Of a DNA stretch of 64,000 bases, positions 12,104-24,171 are shown in pieces. The DNA is taken from positions 88,837,043 through 88,901,042 of the forward strand of contig CM035166.1 in NCBI GenBank assembly GCA_020205615.1. The letters are read 5' to 3'. The position numbers were made by a program, and so were the translations under genes. Numbering within the stretch: the stretch's first letter is position 1; the number at the start of each line of letters is the position of its first letter. The notes beneath the pieces are model-generated. The model was not told the origin of the DNA, did no database searches, and saw only the letters and a list, made by a program, of their open reading frames with translations. This stretch comes from Panax quinquefolius. Its lineage: Eukaryota > Streptophyta > Magnoliopsida > Apiales > Araliaceae.

Positions 12104-12796
12104 TATGGGCAAGGAAATCGTGCCTTGCTAGGGTTAGGGTTTCGTGTTGGCTGAGGAGGAGAGAAATCCACAAAGAGTAAGGAATTGATTGGTTGATTGA
12201 AGAGGGGAGAACGACAGGTGGGCGATTACTCCAACGACGCTGCGCGTAACTCCTAGAATCCAAACCGTGTTAGGTAATGAGGATTCCAAGAGCCTTCTTG
12301 AGTCCTTCAAGTTGAGAGAATGTTCAAACCCCTTTTGTGCTTTTAGGTGGAATCTCCAAGCCTTTAAGTCACCAAAAGGATCCTTTTGATCTTCCAAGAG
12401 TCCAAGTCTTTAGTCCGAACAGAAGTCCCCTTCCAAATGGAATGGAAGGGGTATTTATTGGGTTTTTTGGAAAGTAATCATGTTCAAGGCACATGCCTTC
12501 AGGGAAATTTCAGAAATACCCTTTAGTCCTTAGAATAATGCCCATGTTGCTCTGTCCTTCTAGCCACCAATCCAATCCCTCAATCAATTCCCAAAACGAG
12601 CCGCCTCCACGAGTCTTCTGCCTCGGGACACGTGGAGGCTTCTCCCGGGTCTAGCACATTTATTTCTAACTTTTCCATCTTTATTTTATTAGGTTATGCG
12701 AACCCTAATTTGCACATTTAATGAGGTCGTGGAACCCTAATTGTGCATTTAATACAATTAGGTCATGTGAACCCTAATTTTACATTTGGGCCCACA
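12104..12796 (-). mobile_element. Tat element 3' LTR
   Basis: This 693-bp LTR runs from TATGGGCAAGG to GGGCCCACA. The ideal termini in the other copies are TGTGGGC and GCCCACA, a perfect 7-bp inverted pair. It matches the truncated LTR at 29830 and the solo LTR at 30785-33341. On its right, the minus-strand GCGCAGGGTGCAAA is the candidate polypurine tract. Reading frames inside it are non-coding. Confidence 0.9.
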
Positions 12797-12935
12797 TTTG
12801 CACCCTGCGCGAGAGTCGCATTCCCAAATAGACGATCGTGCAAGAAAATTATAAGTCTTTGAATGATTTTGTCGGGCTTCACTTTATAGATTTTGAAGAC
12901 AAGGATCCTAGAAGAGGGAACTCCTAGGGAGCCAA

Positions 12936-15682
12936 TGTAAGACCCCGAAATTTTTTTAAATAAAAAGGAATTTCCTTTATTTATTATTTTGAAATAGTAA
13001 GGGTTGATTTGATTAATGTGGATAGTTAAGGGTTAAATACGCAAATATTTCAAAATAAGCAAGTGGTTATAAAATATTCATTTTTGTCGGGGAATATTCG
13101 TTTGGTCGTGGAATATTAAATCTTGTCGAGGAATATTAAATGCATTTACGGCCGACAGCCATGTGTGGGCCCCATAACTAAAGCGATTGATGATGAAGAA
13201 AACATAAATATAAGTTGGTTAAAATAACTTGCGTAGTTATTACCAGATTAAGATCATTGGAATACCCGTTGGTTAAAATACGATGTCTACGCGTGGTTGC
13301 ATTAAAGAAGACACTATTGCAGTATTGTTGAATTATTGATTCGCATGCGTAAGATGGCACTACTCAATAATTTTCACAGTGAGTTCTTGCTCAATATTTT
13401 ATTTTATTGATTCAATAATTGCTTGCGTTGATATTTTATATTATTGTTGTTCAATAATTGTCACCGCATGATTTTCCCATTATCGGATCAATAATTCATA
13501 TTATTTGAATAATATTATTAGATAACATTATTGGCAATGTCTAGAAAGTTCTCAAGGAGAGGTTTGGTCACCTAATTGCGCACCAAGATGAGAGAGATCC
13601 TTATTGGAAGCCCCTCTTCCTCGAACTACTGGTTGTCATATAATTGTGATTCTGTAATATTATTTGTGAATAATTAATTATTGATTCATATGATAAGGAA
13701 ATATTTATTTTATATGAATATAAATGATGGATTTATTTATGTGGTTATAAATGAAGAAATTATTGTTGAGGTGTTTTATCAGTATTTTATCGGATTGGAG
13801 GTGTTAAAAATCAAATCAAGGGTTTTGAGATATATTGCGGGGGTTATAATTTTTAATCCGACCGTTGGATTGTGGTAATTTTTGGGTATGTTATACATAC
13901 ATAAGTTGAGTATATGTCCACAAATTTTGAACCGTTAAAAATGCACGAATGATTTGTTGTAAATTTTAAGAGGTGTTTGATTCGGAATTAGGGTTATAAT
14001 TGATTTTGGTGGAAAATTCTAGAATTGAGTAGGCCCCACTTGTGGTTGGTGAAAAAAAATGTCTTGAATTTTATTTCAAATGTGGTGGGTGGCAATAGTA
14101 GCGTGTAAAGCCATCGTGTAGCGTGTCAAGTCCGCCTTGGTGGCTAACATTTTCCTATAAATAGAGGGCTAAGTTAGAATTGAAAACCACACCGTAAACA
14201 AAGTTTTCTCTTTTCTCTCTATATTATTGAGCGTATTTTGTGAGTATTTAGATACTTTGAGAGTTCTTTGTTCAAGATAAGTTTCATTCAAAGATCACTT
14301 CCACCTTTCCTTCCGAAAATCTCGATTCTTTGAGGTAAGGGATGTTATTTTCTTCTCAAATGATATTAATTCTTCAATATCATTATCTTTGAAATATTGG
14401 TTGGTACTTTTTATCAAATTTGGAACTTTTTCATGTCGGGGTTACTATTCATGAGTTACTTATTCACGAGTTACTATTCATGAGTTACTATTCACGAGTT
14501 ACTATTCACGAGTACTATTCATGGCGTGAAGATGTTTTTTTGTGGAATTTCTATCTTTGGGTGTCGAGTTACTATTCACGTGTACTCAGACTATTCACGA
14601 TATCTGACATTATTCACGAATACTGGCAGACTATTCACCAAAAATGAAAATTTTTCTTTTAAATCTAAAATATCTATTCGGATACTAGCTTTGATTGTAT
14701 CCATGTTTTGATCATTCTTGAATTTTACTTCACTATGATTATTTATGAAGTATTTTGAACTCGGATTGTTTAAAAGTACGAATCCATAATATTTGTCATT
14801 TTGTTTCCTTTGGATTCGCTTTTTAAAAATATTTTTCATCATCCTCGGTCTTAAATGATGATATTATTGAATATCTTTGGCACCGTGAGTGCAAAGATGA
14901 ATGATTTCTCGAAGAATATCTTTGGCTCAGTAGTGCAAAGATGAATGATTTCTGAAGAATATCTTTGGCTTTGTAGTGCAAAGATGAACAGTGTTTAAAT
15001 GAACATGACCGACCGATGATGAATATCTTTGGCCTTTAGTGCAAAGATGAACAGTGTTGAGATGAACATGACCGATTGATGAATATCTTTGGCTGTAGTG
15101 CAAAAGATGAATATTTGATTTGAGATGAATATTGATTGATGTTACGAGGATAAAATATTGATGATGGACCGTTAAATTCATAGATTATAGTAGATTTCAT
15201 TCTCTACGTAACTCTTCTATGAATTATTATTTCCGATTCTATAATATTGATCTGAAACTTGTTGTCTATTGTATTCTATCGATTTTTCCTCGCTGGAGAC
15301 TAACGATAATTTGTTGTATATTATCTTAGTCATAACATTCTTCTTCTTGGCTAGTTGAGCTCACCCTTTTCCTTGTTGTTCCATTTTCTCTTCTCGGGGG
15401 CGAGAATGTAGCGAGTACTAGTCGGGGTATGGAATGAAGGTTCTAGAGAGAGTTGTTTAGTAGTCCTCACCATTATTATAAAATAATGTATCAATAAATG
15501 TGATGAGGATTTATTTGAGTATAGATATTGTCTGAAGATAATATTTGTATTTAAACTCACGATATATATTGTCGTATTTCACACCTACATTTGTATTATC
15601 GAAGTTGTAGTTTGCTTCTTGTACTATGTATTTGATTTACTCGAAATGGGTGTTGTGTATACCTATTTTGGGGTTAAATCAT
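12936..15682 (+). mobile_element. Solo LTR of family A nested in the Tat element
   Basis: Begins TGTAAGACCCC and carries the complete family A layout in plus orientation: TATAAATA at 14156-14163, AGGTAAGG at about 14334, ACTATTCAC array at 14443-14645, and GTGCAAAGATGAA array at about 14870-15115. The right terminus is worn: TTTTGGGG is followed by TTAAATCAT instead of the usual GTGTCACA. Direct repeats GCCAA at 12931-12935 and 15683-15687 fit a 5-bp target duplication. No internal region is present, so this is a solo LTR formed by recombination. Confidence 0.85.
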
Positions 15683-15687
15683 GCCAA

Positions 15688-17129
15688 AGTCTTAGAGTTA
15701 AACCCTAGGAAGGCAAGACCTAGCGAGGCTCTTCCTTGGACATATTGAAAAATCTTCTGAAATTTTTCTGTATCTTGCCCAATATTTATTTCCTGGAAAC
15801 AAAATCAAGATAAATTAAATTATATATTAATAAATAAAATCTTATTTTATTTTTGAAAATCAAATCCTTTCAAAGATTTTGGAAATAAAACCAAAACATT
15901 CCTATTTAAAAAATAGGATATTTGTTTCAATAATAATAATAATACAAGAGAAACTACCTTAATTGAACATTAAGAGAGTAAACGTTGCCATACTAAAAGC
16001 ATAAATAAAACTATAGTATGCCAGAATGAAAACAAAAAGAGAACCCTTGCAAAAGAAATGTTTTGGAAATTAAAACTTTCTTTAAAAAATCAAATATTAA
16101 TTTTATTTCCAAAATAAAATCAAATCTTAATTTTATTTTAGAAATTAAAACTTTCTTTGTTTTGGGAATCAAATCAAATCTTAATTATTTTTTTTTTGAA
16201 AATGAAATAAAATAAAATCTCTCTTTTTTTTGTTAGATGCATCATTCACACCAAAGTTCCTCTTTCTATTCACGCCAAAGTTCGGAGGCCGAACCCTTGT
16301 CAGTCCATTTTTTTTTTCAAATAAATAAATAAATAAATATTTACTTATCTTATTTTTGAGAGGTTATGTTGCTCCATGATTAATTACTTCATTAGGTGCT
16401 GCTTCCTTTTTGCCATAGTAAAGGACCCCTTGAAGCTACTTCTTGCATCCAAAATGCTAGGTGCCTAGGCCTCTTTGACAATTGTGATTGTCTTCTCTTG
16501 AGACAGGAACCCAAATTGCAGTAAGCATCAACAATCAAATCTCTTGGGAGCAAAAAATCATCTCGCCAGCACTGACAAACCCAAGACCTGGTAATTTTTT
16601 ATTTTATTTTTTTGAAAATAAAATAAAATCTTATTTTATTTTTGTTTTTTCGAATATAATAAAATCTTATTTTATTATTAATTTTTTTTATGGGCTATTA
16701 TTATTATTTTTTCTTTAATTTCATGCTAGAAGCTTGGAGTAAAGATACAGAAACCTCCTACTTGACTTTACAAGATCAAGTAATGTTTTATACATTAATT
16801 TGTTAATTTCTTATATTTACGTATTTTCTTGGCTTCTTTAAAAGTAATAATCAATTATATTATGCCCTTCCGAAAAAAAAAAAGTGGCAGTGCCAAAATA
16901 ATATTAGATAGAAGACTTACCCTATCTTTTATATATTATTACCATAAAGATCAAAGAATTGAGGCCCTGTTGTCATATCATTCTGAGAAAAAGAAGAAGG
17001 CGCCTCGGGTTTTGCGAATAGGCTATGCGCCTACATCATAGTAAGTATAATATAAACCAACAAAAAAAAGGTTGAATTTATTCTTCAGCATATGCATGAC
17101 TTTGGCCATAATTATTTGTTTCAGAAGGG
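15688..17129. other. Tat element 3' spacer, non-coding
   Basis: AT-rich sequence with alternating TCTTATTTTATTTT and AAATAAAATC words and several GCCGAACCC words, the first near 16285. No protein domain was found. It lies between the PMD gene promoter side and the 3' LTR and belongs to the element's long untranslated region. Confidence 0.6.
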
Positions 17130-18450
17130 TTCGGTGCGTCAAAATATATATATATATATATTGGCCGAACCTAGAGAGGCCGAACCCTAAGGACGACACT
17201 CCTTTGCTTTTAGAATTTTTTTTTTTCTTCGTATAGCTTCTATACACTTGAATTATTTTTGATTATTTCTTTTATAATTATTTTTTATTTCCAAGTAATT
17301 GTAATTTAGCTTTTTTCTGGCCATCTCACCTTAACTGGATTTTTGCTCGGATAGGCAACACTGCAACAAGGGAGCTTCAAAGAGACTTTCTTCAATCTGA
17401 GCAAGAGGTAACAAGGAGGATTCCTCTCTATAGGGCCGACCCCTAGGGGTTGAACCCTATAGGGCCGAACTCTATGGAGACCCGAACCTTTGGGATTCCA
17501 TTCCTTCTTCTTATCTTCGCTTTTCAATTTGATTACTTGCATGTTTTCTTTTGAATTTCTTTTGACTTGCTTCCTCTATTTCTCTTTTTTTTGTTTCAGG
17601 TAATTGTAGACTTTCTTCTGTTTTCCGAACCCCATCACCATATCTTGGTTTTTTCCCTCGGAATTCCTCAGAAAAAGGCTATAATTTTCGCGGTGAAGGA
17701 GCATTCGTCCCAAGCAGTGGATTAGGAGAGCAACAAGACCTCAAAGGTATGCGCGGGAACAAACCCCTAGGTGGTGACCGAACCCTATAGGGCGCCGAAC
17801 CTTATCATTTTTTTTTGAAGGAGACAACCCGCCTCTAGGTGGTGGCCGAACCCTATAGGAGCCGAACCCTATAGGGCGCCGAACCCTAAGAGGGCCGAAC
17901 CTTATCAATTTTTTTTTTTTTTTTTTGAAGGAAACAGCCCGCCCCTAGGTGGTGGCCGAACCCTATAGGGCGCCGAACCCTAGGAGAGCCGAACCTTATC
18001 AATTTTTTTTTTGAAGGAGAGATTCCGCCCCTAAATGGTGGCCGAACCCTATAGGGCGCCAAACCCTAGGGGGGCCAAAACTTATCATTTTTTTTATTTT
18101 TTTTTTGAAGGAGAGATCCTGGTCCCTGGGTGGTGGTAGACCCTAGAGCCGAACCCCTATAGGGTCGTCGAACCTGAGGGGGTAGAACCTTATCATTTTT
18201 TATTTTTCAAACTTTCTTTTGTCTTCCGAGCCCCAATACCTTGAGTACATCTTGGTTTTTTCCCTCAAATAATGAAGAAAGATTTAACATTTTTCCTAGA
18301 CGAAAACGCAAAAGGAGAAAAAACTGATATGTTTGTATGCGACGAAACCATTCCAGATGACCAAACCCCTAGGGGGCGAACCCTAGGAGGCCGAACACTA
18401 GGGGGGCAAACCCTAGGGGACCGAACCCTAGGGGGCGAAATCTAGGCAGA
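17130..18450. repeat. GCCGAACCCTA tandem array in the Tat spacer
   Basis: Dozens of GCCGAACCCTATAGGG or GCCGAACCCTAGGGG words. Between 17817 and 18200 they are arranged in larger units starting GAAGGAGA, with spacings of 110, 86 and 94 bases, each ending in CTTATCA plus a long T run. Before and after this core the short words are scattered. Hypervariable tandem repeats between pol and the 3' LTR are known in Tat-lineage elements. The CCCTA core looks telomere-like, but the unit is not TTTAGGG. Confidence 0.85.
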
Positions 18451-18772
18451 AATTCATGTTTTGGGGGAAAAAATGAAGTTCGGGACAACGAGCCTCTACT
18501 ATTAGGAGCGTCATTTGGAGTTTTTTGGGCCTATAATATATCAAAACGACCGTATCGACAAGCCATTCAAAAGTCATCGCTTTGCCATGACATATGCCGT
18601 TATAAGTCCAAAAAAGGCTCCGAAGGATGGATTTTGGCCATCCGAAGTTTTTTTCAAAAATTTTCGGGAATTTTTTCTTGCATAAATGTACTCCCTCAAT
18701 CTTTCTGACATTGTTTCTTCTTCTTTTCAGGTGTTTTGAAGCTTAACTCTCGGACGTTCATTCCTTTTTGCC
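18451..18772 (+). other. Presumed 5' region of the PMD gene
   Basis: A non-repetitive, less AT-rich stretch between the tandem array and the PMD start codon. It includes TTCTTTTCAGGTG at 18722-18734, which resembles a 3' splice site and may end a 5'-UTR intron. No convincing TATA box was found near it. Confidence 0.4.
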
Positions 18773-21700
18773 ATGGTGAGTACTTTATGCTCATATACTT
18801 TACTTGACATTCTTAATATACTTTCTCTAGAATTGTTATAATGATCTCCCCTTATCTGTAGCCCCTTTCTCCTGAATGCTCTGTAGAACTAAGGACTACC
18901 AAGGAGTCCCCATTCATCACTGATTGGGGAAGATCTCCCTTCTTTGGTCCTTCTGACCTCTTTTGGGATAGAGTTAGAGACTATGGCCGTCTGACTTTTC
19001 CTCCCCGAGAAAGAAGGCTTGTTTACATATGCCCCCAACTTACGGAGGTTGGGATGACTTTCCTCATGCCGATTGCATTCCCTTTATGCATAAAGAAGCA
19101 AGAGTACCCATTCATCCCCTTAAGCTTCTGTCGATTCATCTGGTCGCATTCAAGGATGGCGAGGATTGGGCCCGACGAGATCCTTAACAACGCTGAATAT
19201 GTGGAAATACTCAAGAATGCGAGTATCTTTCGCTATGTTCAACTGTGTAGAGACCTACGAATTTACCAAGACCATAACGCACTTACTGTGTTGATCTCAC
19301 GATGGTGTTCTTCTACTTGCACATTCGTCACTGCCTGGGGGGAATTCACCCCTACTTTAGAGGATGTTTATGCCCTCTATCAGTAAGTTTTCTTCTTTTA
19401 TTCCTTTCATTCATTCTCATTTTTTTTTGAAATATATATATTTATTTTGAATCTCATCTTGTAGCCTTCCCATTGTTGCTTCGAACTCATGCGGCCCTTC
19501 TAACATGTCCACTAGTAACGAATGTGTTGCCTACTTGATGGAAGCCTTCAGGCAATCTTCCCACTTCACCTCCCGCTTCGAGAGCTAAAGTCGGCAAAAG
19601 AATTCTTGGTTATCCTGGGTGCACTATTTCTTCCGTGATTACAAGACCAACCAGTGGAACAGATCTGTTCACGACAAGTCTGTTCTTGCCTTCCGTGAAG
19701 AAACTTGTCCCTTTCTTCTGGCGGCTTATCTGGTTATGTGGTTGTCCCGTTTCATCTTCCCTGAGTCTCCCATAAATGATCCTTACGCGCAGTATGTTCG
19801 GTTTAGCGGCGTTGTTATCCACGAGGCTCTCGAGATTCCCTTTTCTCTCTTCCTAGGGACCTTATATCGTCGCCTAGATGAAACAACCCTTGCCATGAAA
19901 GAATCCGTTGGGAAGTAATCACTTTCATATTTTATATTTAATTGTCTTTCAAACTGCGCTTCTTTTCCTTTAACCTTTTCTATAATATATTTTTTTATTT
20001 ACTCAGGTATGATGTCAATTGCTTCATTCCATGCTCCTTCCTTCAGATCTTTCTTTTCGAGCGCTTTCCGGGCTATTCCGATCTTGAGCATCTTTCTACG
20101 AAGAAGAAGAAGTCTCATTCTCTCCCACCACGCAACATCATTCCTCGCATGCTACGTTGGATTGATCACCGCTCTAGTCCTAACAGTACGAATTTGCGAC
20201 ATTTCCTTGATGATTATTCATGCTTCACTGCTCGTCCCTATACCATTGTTTCAGGGGGTTGCGGTCATCTACCTCACTTCTACAAGCACAAATTTCGTAC
20301 CTTCTCTAACCTCAACAGAAATAGCTTGAGTGGCTCAGCACTGTCTTGGTTCGTTTTCCTTCGGTCTAAAGAGCTTCCCTATTTCCTTGAGAATAATAGT
20401 TTTGATCTTTGTCTTGTATTCTCCTCACGAGAGTCATGAGACAATTCGGATATGACCGGGGGAATGCCCTTTCGGTCATACACAGCCGGAGAATTATGAG
20501 GATGCTCTTCTCAATTTTGTCTCTACCTCCCCTCTTTTTACATGGGCATTTAAGGGGCTATCAAGTGATCCTATAGATCCTTCCTTTTGTCATACAGATG
20601 ACTCTCGGGCCAGGCGATATACTCTTGGAGAACGTAATTCTTGGCAAGTCGATCTTAAAAGATGGGAGGATGATACCTTGATTTGTTCATTGCCGGTCTA
20701 TTCCACCTGCGTCTTCATTGGGGTAAATTGCTATGCTCTCCCAAGCCCAATGTTAAGCTCGACACTTTGGCGACCCGATGGCCGGTTGGTGGGCGTGACA
20801 TTTTGATGCTTAAGTCGTCTCCCCTAAGCGAGATCATTCCATCACAGTTCCCACTACTTCCGAGTCTTCCACCACGGGCTCCGTTTGGTGTCCTCTCTAG
20901 CTCCTCCCGGGGGTCCTCGATGTCGAGGAGATGAGAGTTACTCATTCTAAAACGAGGCGACTACTACTACTTGATTACGAGATAGCTCCTCCTATTGCTT
21001 CTCTGCAGTGGTTCCAATCGGTCGTCCTCTATCCGGGCTTATCGTATAAAGCCATTAGCAAAACTCCCCTTGATAATGTTGATCCTAGTATCCGACGGTA
21101 GAGGATCCGATCGAAAGCCTGTAGTAGAAATTTGGTAATTTGTCGTCTTATTCTCATTTTTCTTTCATCCCTTGTATTACTGCTTTCACATATCATTAAG
21201 TAATTATTTCCTTTATTTTTTTATTTTAGGTTACCGTGGTCGATGAAGATGATGATGATGATGATGTTCCTCTTGGGTTAATGTATAGTACTACAAATGA
21301 GGCTTCCGCAGTGGCTTCCACTAGTCGTGAGCCCGTCCAAGCTATCCTTGTTGATATTGAGTCCTCTACTCCTCGCGACGATTGTGTTAGTCTGGATGCT
21401 AAGGATACTTTGTCTGATACAGCAATTTCTTCAATCCTTCCTATGCCTGCTCCTCATGATGAGTTTGCAGATGTTGATGAGACTCTTACTTCCCCGAGGG
21501 AGAATCATTCTGAAACTGTTGGTGATGTTCATCCTCCCCAAAAGGATTCTACCGAGTTGGTGATTGCTCGGGAGGGCATTGTTGATAGTACTTTGGGTGG
21601 GTTGGATGGATGACATTTCCCTTTTTGTGGCATCTCCTGACTCCTTTTCCATTGACTATATTGTGAGTATCCTTCTTTAATCCATAAATGATTTATCTTG

Positions 21701-22611
21701 AATTTCCTTTCTTCTTTTTCTTTATAATATATTGTGCTTTGACATCTTGTTTTCAGAGCGAGAGGATGAAAGATTTGCCTTTGCCCGTTTAGGCACTTTC
21801 GCGTTATTCTTTGTTCTCCATCCGGATGTTGCCCACTCGCCATATAGTGACCTTGGTTATCCTCCAGGTGATCAAGGCTTCGAGGAATCCTTAGCCGTAC
21901 AACATCTTTCAGCTCCTCTATCCCTGGTCTCGACAGATTCTATGGTGGCCTCTAAAGTAGCTCCTGCTAGAGCTTCCTTCAATCCAAGTGGGGATCTTAT
22001 TTCTTGGAGGGGTTTCCAGATATCGTCTTCTAGTCAGGAAAGTCTGGATCGTCTCCTAGCTCGGTTCTCGCAGATTCTTGACCGGCTGATTATTAAGATA
22101 ACTTCCACCCAAACCCTCTTCCTAGATCAGCTCGCAGGCCTTGTTCTTGGGTTGCATACTCTTTCTTTATATTCCTTGCTAGTTGAGGACTTGAAGAAGT
22201 TTAACGATGATGTAGATGACCTTGCAGCCGTAGGTGTTGACATGTCTCCTTTTCGTGATAGGTTGGATCTTCTCAAGTCGAGTTTTAATCTTGTTTCACT
22301 ACGTTCAGAGGTTGCTGTACGTAAGTGTGAAGATAAATCATTTTCAGTGCAGCTTTCTGAGCTTGATGAAGCCGCAAACAAATTGAAGATCTAGTCTCAA
22401 GATTTAGAGGGTCAGCGCCGGGATCTAGAGGCAAAACTTCAGGAGGTAGAGTGTCAGCGCCGGGACTTAGAGTCGACCACTCAACAGGTTAGGGAGCTGA
22501 AAGCTGCAAATCTTAAGATTCGAGATGCTGCCGTTGTTGACTTGGAAGCTTTAGTTGTGCCTCCTCTTCATTTTGATATGTCTTGGCCTTTAGATCATAA
22601 CTTATTGTAGT
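18773..22611 (+). pseudogene. Plant mobile domain (PMD) gene carried antisense inside the Tat element
   Basis: I infer six exons with GT-AG introns: 18773-18775 (ATG only), 18862-19382, 19465-19914, 20007-21134, 21230-21662 and 21757-22611. The first four joints keep frame. Exon 2 has LVYICPQLTEVGM and QDHNALTVLISRWCSSTCTF; exon 3 has WLSWVHYFFRDYK and FLLAAYLVMWLSRFIFP; exon 4 has YDVNCFIPCSFLQIFLFERF and YTLGERNSWQVDL. These are features of the plant mobile domain (aminotransferase-like, PMD/MAIN family). Exon 5 is acidic (DEDDDDDD) and exon 6 ends in heptad-like QRRDLE repeats, a likely coiled coil. Defects: TAA in exon 3 near 19587, at least two frameshifts around 20440-20500, another near 21610 and a TAG near 22392. 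Tat-lineage elements are known to carry additional antisense ORFs, some with PMD-type domains, and this fits. Its role in the element is unknown. It is tail-to-tail with pol. Confidence 0.8.
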
Positions 22612-22807
22612 AGTTTTTTTTTTTGATTTCTTGTTTCAGAAACTCATTTACACATATTTCATTTATCAGAACGTGGTTTCTTTAACCTTGTTGATTGCCT
22701 TTAATTTGAATGATTCCTTAAAACTCAATATTTATCATTGAATCTCATGTTTTTCAAATTAATATTCCAAGACAACAATAGGTATTATAAGAAAACATGA
22801 ATTTTGT

Positions 22808-22811
<4 letters not shown>

Positions 22812-22843
<32 letters not shown>
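22812..22843. repeat. (TA)n microsatellite
   Basis: About 16 uninterrupted AT dinucleotides in the spacer between the PMD gene end and the pol end. Confidence 0.95.
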
Positions 22844-22846
<3 letters not shown>

Positions 22847-22929
22847 CAAACCAACACTTGAATTTATACTTTTTTTAAGAAAATTAAAACATTCAAGTAT
22901 AAGTGAAAGTTTGTCAATTTATTGATAAA

Positions 22930-23265
22930 AAATTGCTTTTAATGAAAAGTATAACGTTTCACATAGTAAATCTTGCTTTTATCGAAGAAAACATAACGTT
23001 TGCCACTTTTAGTGATAAAGTGTAACTTTCTTGCTTTTGTCGAATAAAGCATAACGTTCTCCACTTTTAAAGTTAAAGTGTAACTTTTCGGGTTTGAGGG
23101 CTTATACTCGGTGCCTCGATCGGTTTTGAAGTTGAAAGTGTAACTTAGAATTTATTATCGTCGGTACCTCGATCACTTTTGAAGTTGAAAGTGTAACTTC
23201 CGAGAAATTTGTGATTGAGTGCCTCGATTACTTTTGAAGTTGAAAGTATAACTTTTGTGATGCTC
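22930..23265. repeat. Degenerate tandem repeats between PMD and pol 3' ends
   Basis: At least three units of about 55 bases, each with GTGCCTCGAT followed by TTTTGAAGTTGAAAGTGTAA, lie at 23100-23265. Shorter related units with CATAACGTT and AAAGTGTAACTT come before them. The last unit overlaps the very end of the integrase frame. The repeat occupies the convergent-transcription zone. Confidence 0.8.
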
Positions 23266-24171
23266 TTCTCATGTGTAATATTTCTTTACCCATTTCAAGT
23301 TTAATGGGCACGAGGCGATCTCGATCCCACACGAGATATCTTGCAATACCATTTTCGGAGATCTCTTGTACCCTATACGGGCCTTCCCATTTGGGGTAAA
23401 ATTTGGTGGTTGGGGTCCCCCTCATAACTTGAGTTACCGTTTTGAGGACCAGGTCTCCCACCAAAATTTGTCGTGGTACCACCGCGGTGTTGTATTGTCG
23501 TCGCAGTCTTTCGTGGTACCGTTCAAGCTTTTCTTTAGCCTTGTCTTGAAAGTCGGCTAAGGCCTCTAGGGCAGCTGGTCGGCTTTCTTCCTCGACTAAG
23601 CTTCAAAGTCTCATTCGAGCCGAAGGTATTTCTATTTCGGCAGGTAAGATAAACTTCTTTCACCATAAACCAAAGCGTATGGGGTTTTACTTTGTAGGCT
23701 TTCTTTTTGAAGTTCGATATGCCCATAACGCTATTGGTAGTTGTTACGCCCATTTCTTGGATGATCGTCTAAGGTCTTTGATAAGATTTTATCAAAGTTT
23801 TGTTTTGTATCGCTTCTCGCTTGTCCGTTTGCTTTTTTGGGTAGTAGGGTGATGATTTGTAATGTTTCACCTGTATCTTTCCATCGGACTTTTGATATCC
23901 CTATTGATGAAGGGGTTCCATTGTCCGAAACAAAAAATGATCTTGGGATCCCAAAGCGGCAAATGATGTGCTCCTTGATAAAATTTGCCCTTCTTTGGTC
24001 CGTGGCCTTCTTCAAGGGTATGGCTTCCATCCACTTTGTGTACATCTCGGTGGCAGTTAAAATCCATATTTTGCCCTTAGAATTAGGTTGTACAGGACCT
24101 ATAAGATCCATTCCCCATGTATGAAAGGGCCATGGTGTTGCTAAGGTGCGCAAATCCACGGCGGGGAGCAT
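23228..24171 (-). pseudogene. Tat integrase catalytic core and C-terminal domain
   Basis: The core is recognised from TPWPFHTWGMDLIGPV, followed by YTKWMEAIPLKKAT, FIKEHIICRFGIPRSFFVSDNG and PFINRDI, with the first two catalytic acidic residues in MDLIGP and SDNGTP. The middle (about 23535-23860) survives only as frameshifted fragments around TPYALVYG-like text. The C-terminal part is open from 23482 to 23228, with GDLVLKTVTQVMRGTPTTKF and WEGPYRVQEI, the usual integrase C-terminal fold of Tat elements. Integrase inserts the reverse-transcribed DNA into chromosomes. Several frame breaks mean this copy is inactive. Confidence 0.9.

Noticed and set aside
12134..12397. 87-codon minus-strand frame in the Tat LTR
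   Set aside because: Not kept open in the other LTR copies and without motifs; LTR sequence.
14870..15115. CRISPR-like array of spaced repeats
   Set aside because: The repeats lie in a plant retroelement LTR, the intervening sequences are themselves similar, and no cas genes exist; it is an ordinary tandem array.
17130..18450. Interstitial telomere repeat
   Set aside because: CCCTA occurs often, but the unit is GCCGAACCCTA(T)AGGG and not the plant TTTAGGG repeat.
21732..22394. Independent 220-codon gene
   Set aside because: It begins before the inferred splice acceptor at 21756 and makes sense as the last exon of the PMD gene, including the coiled-coil tail after a stop.
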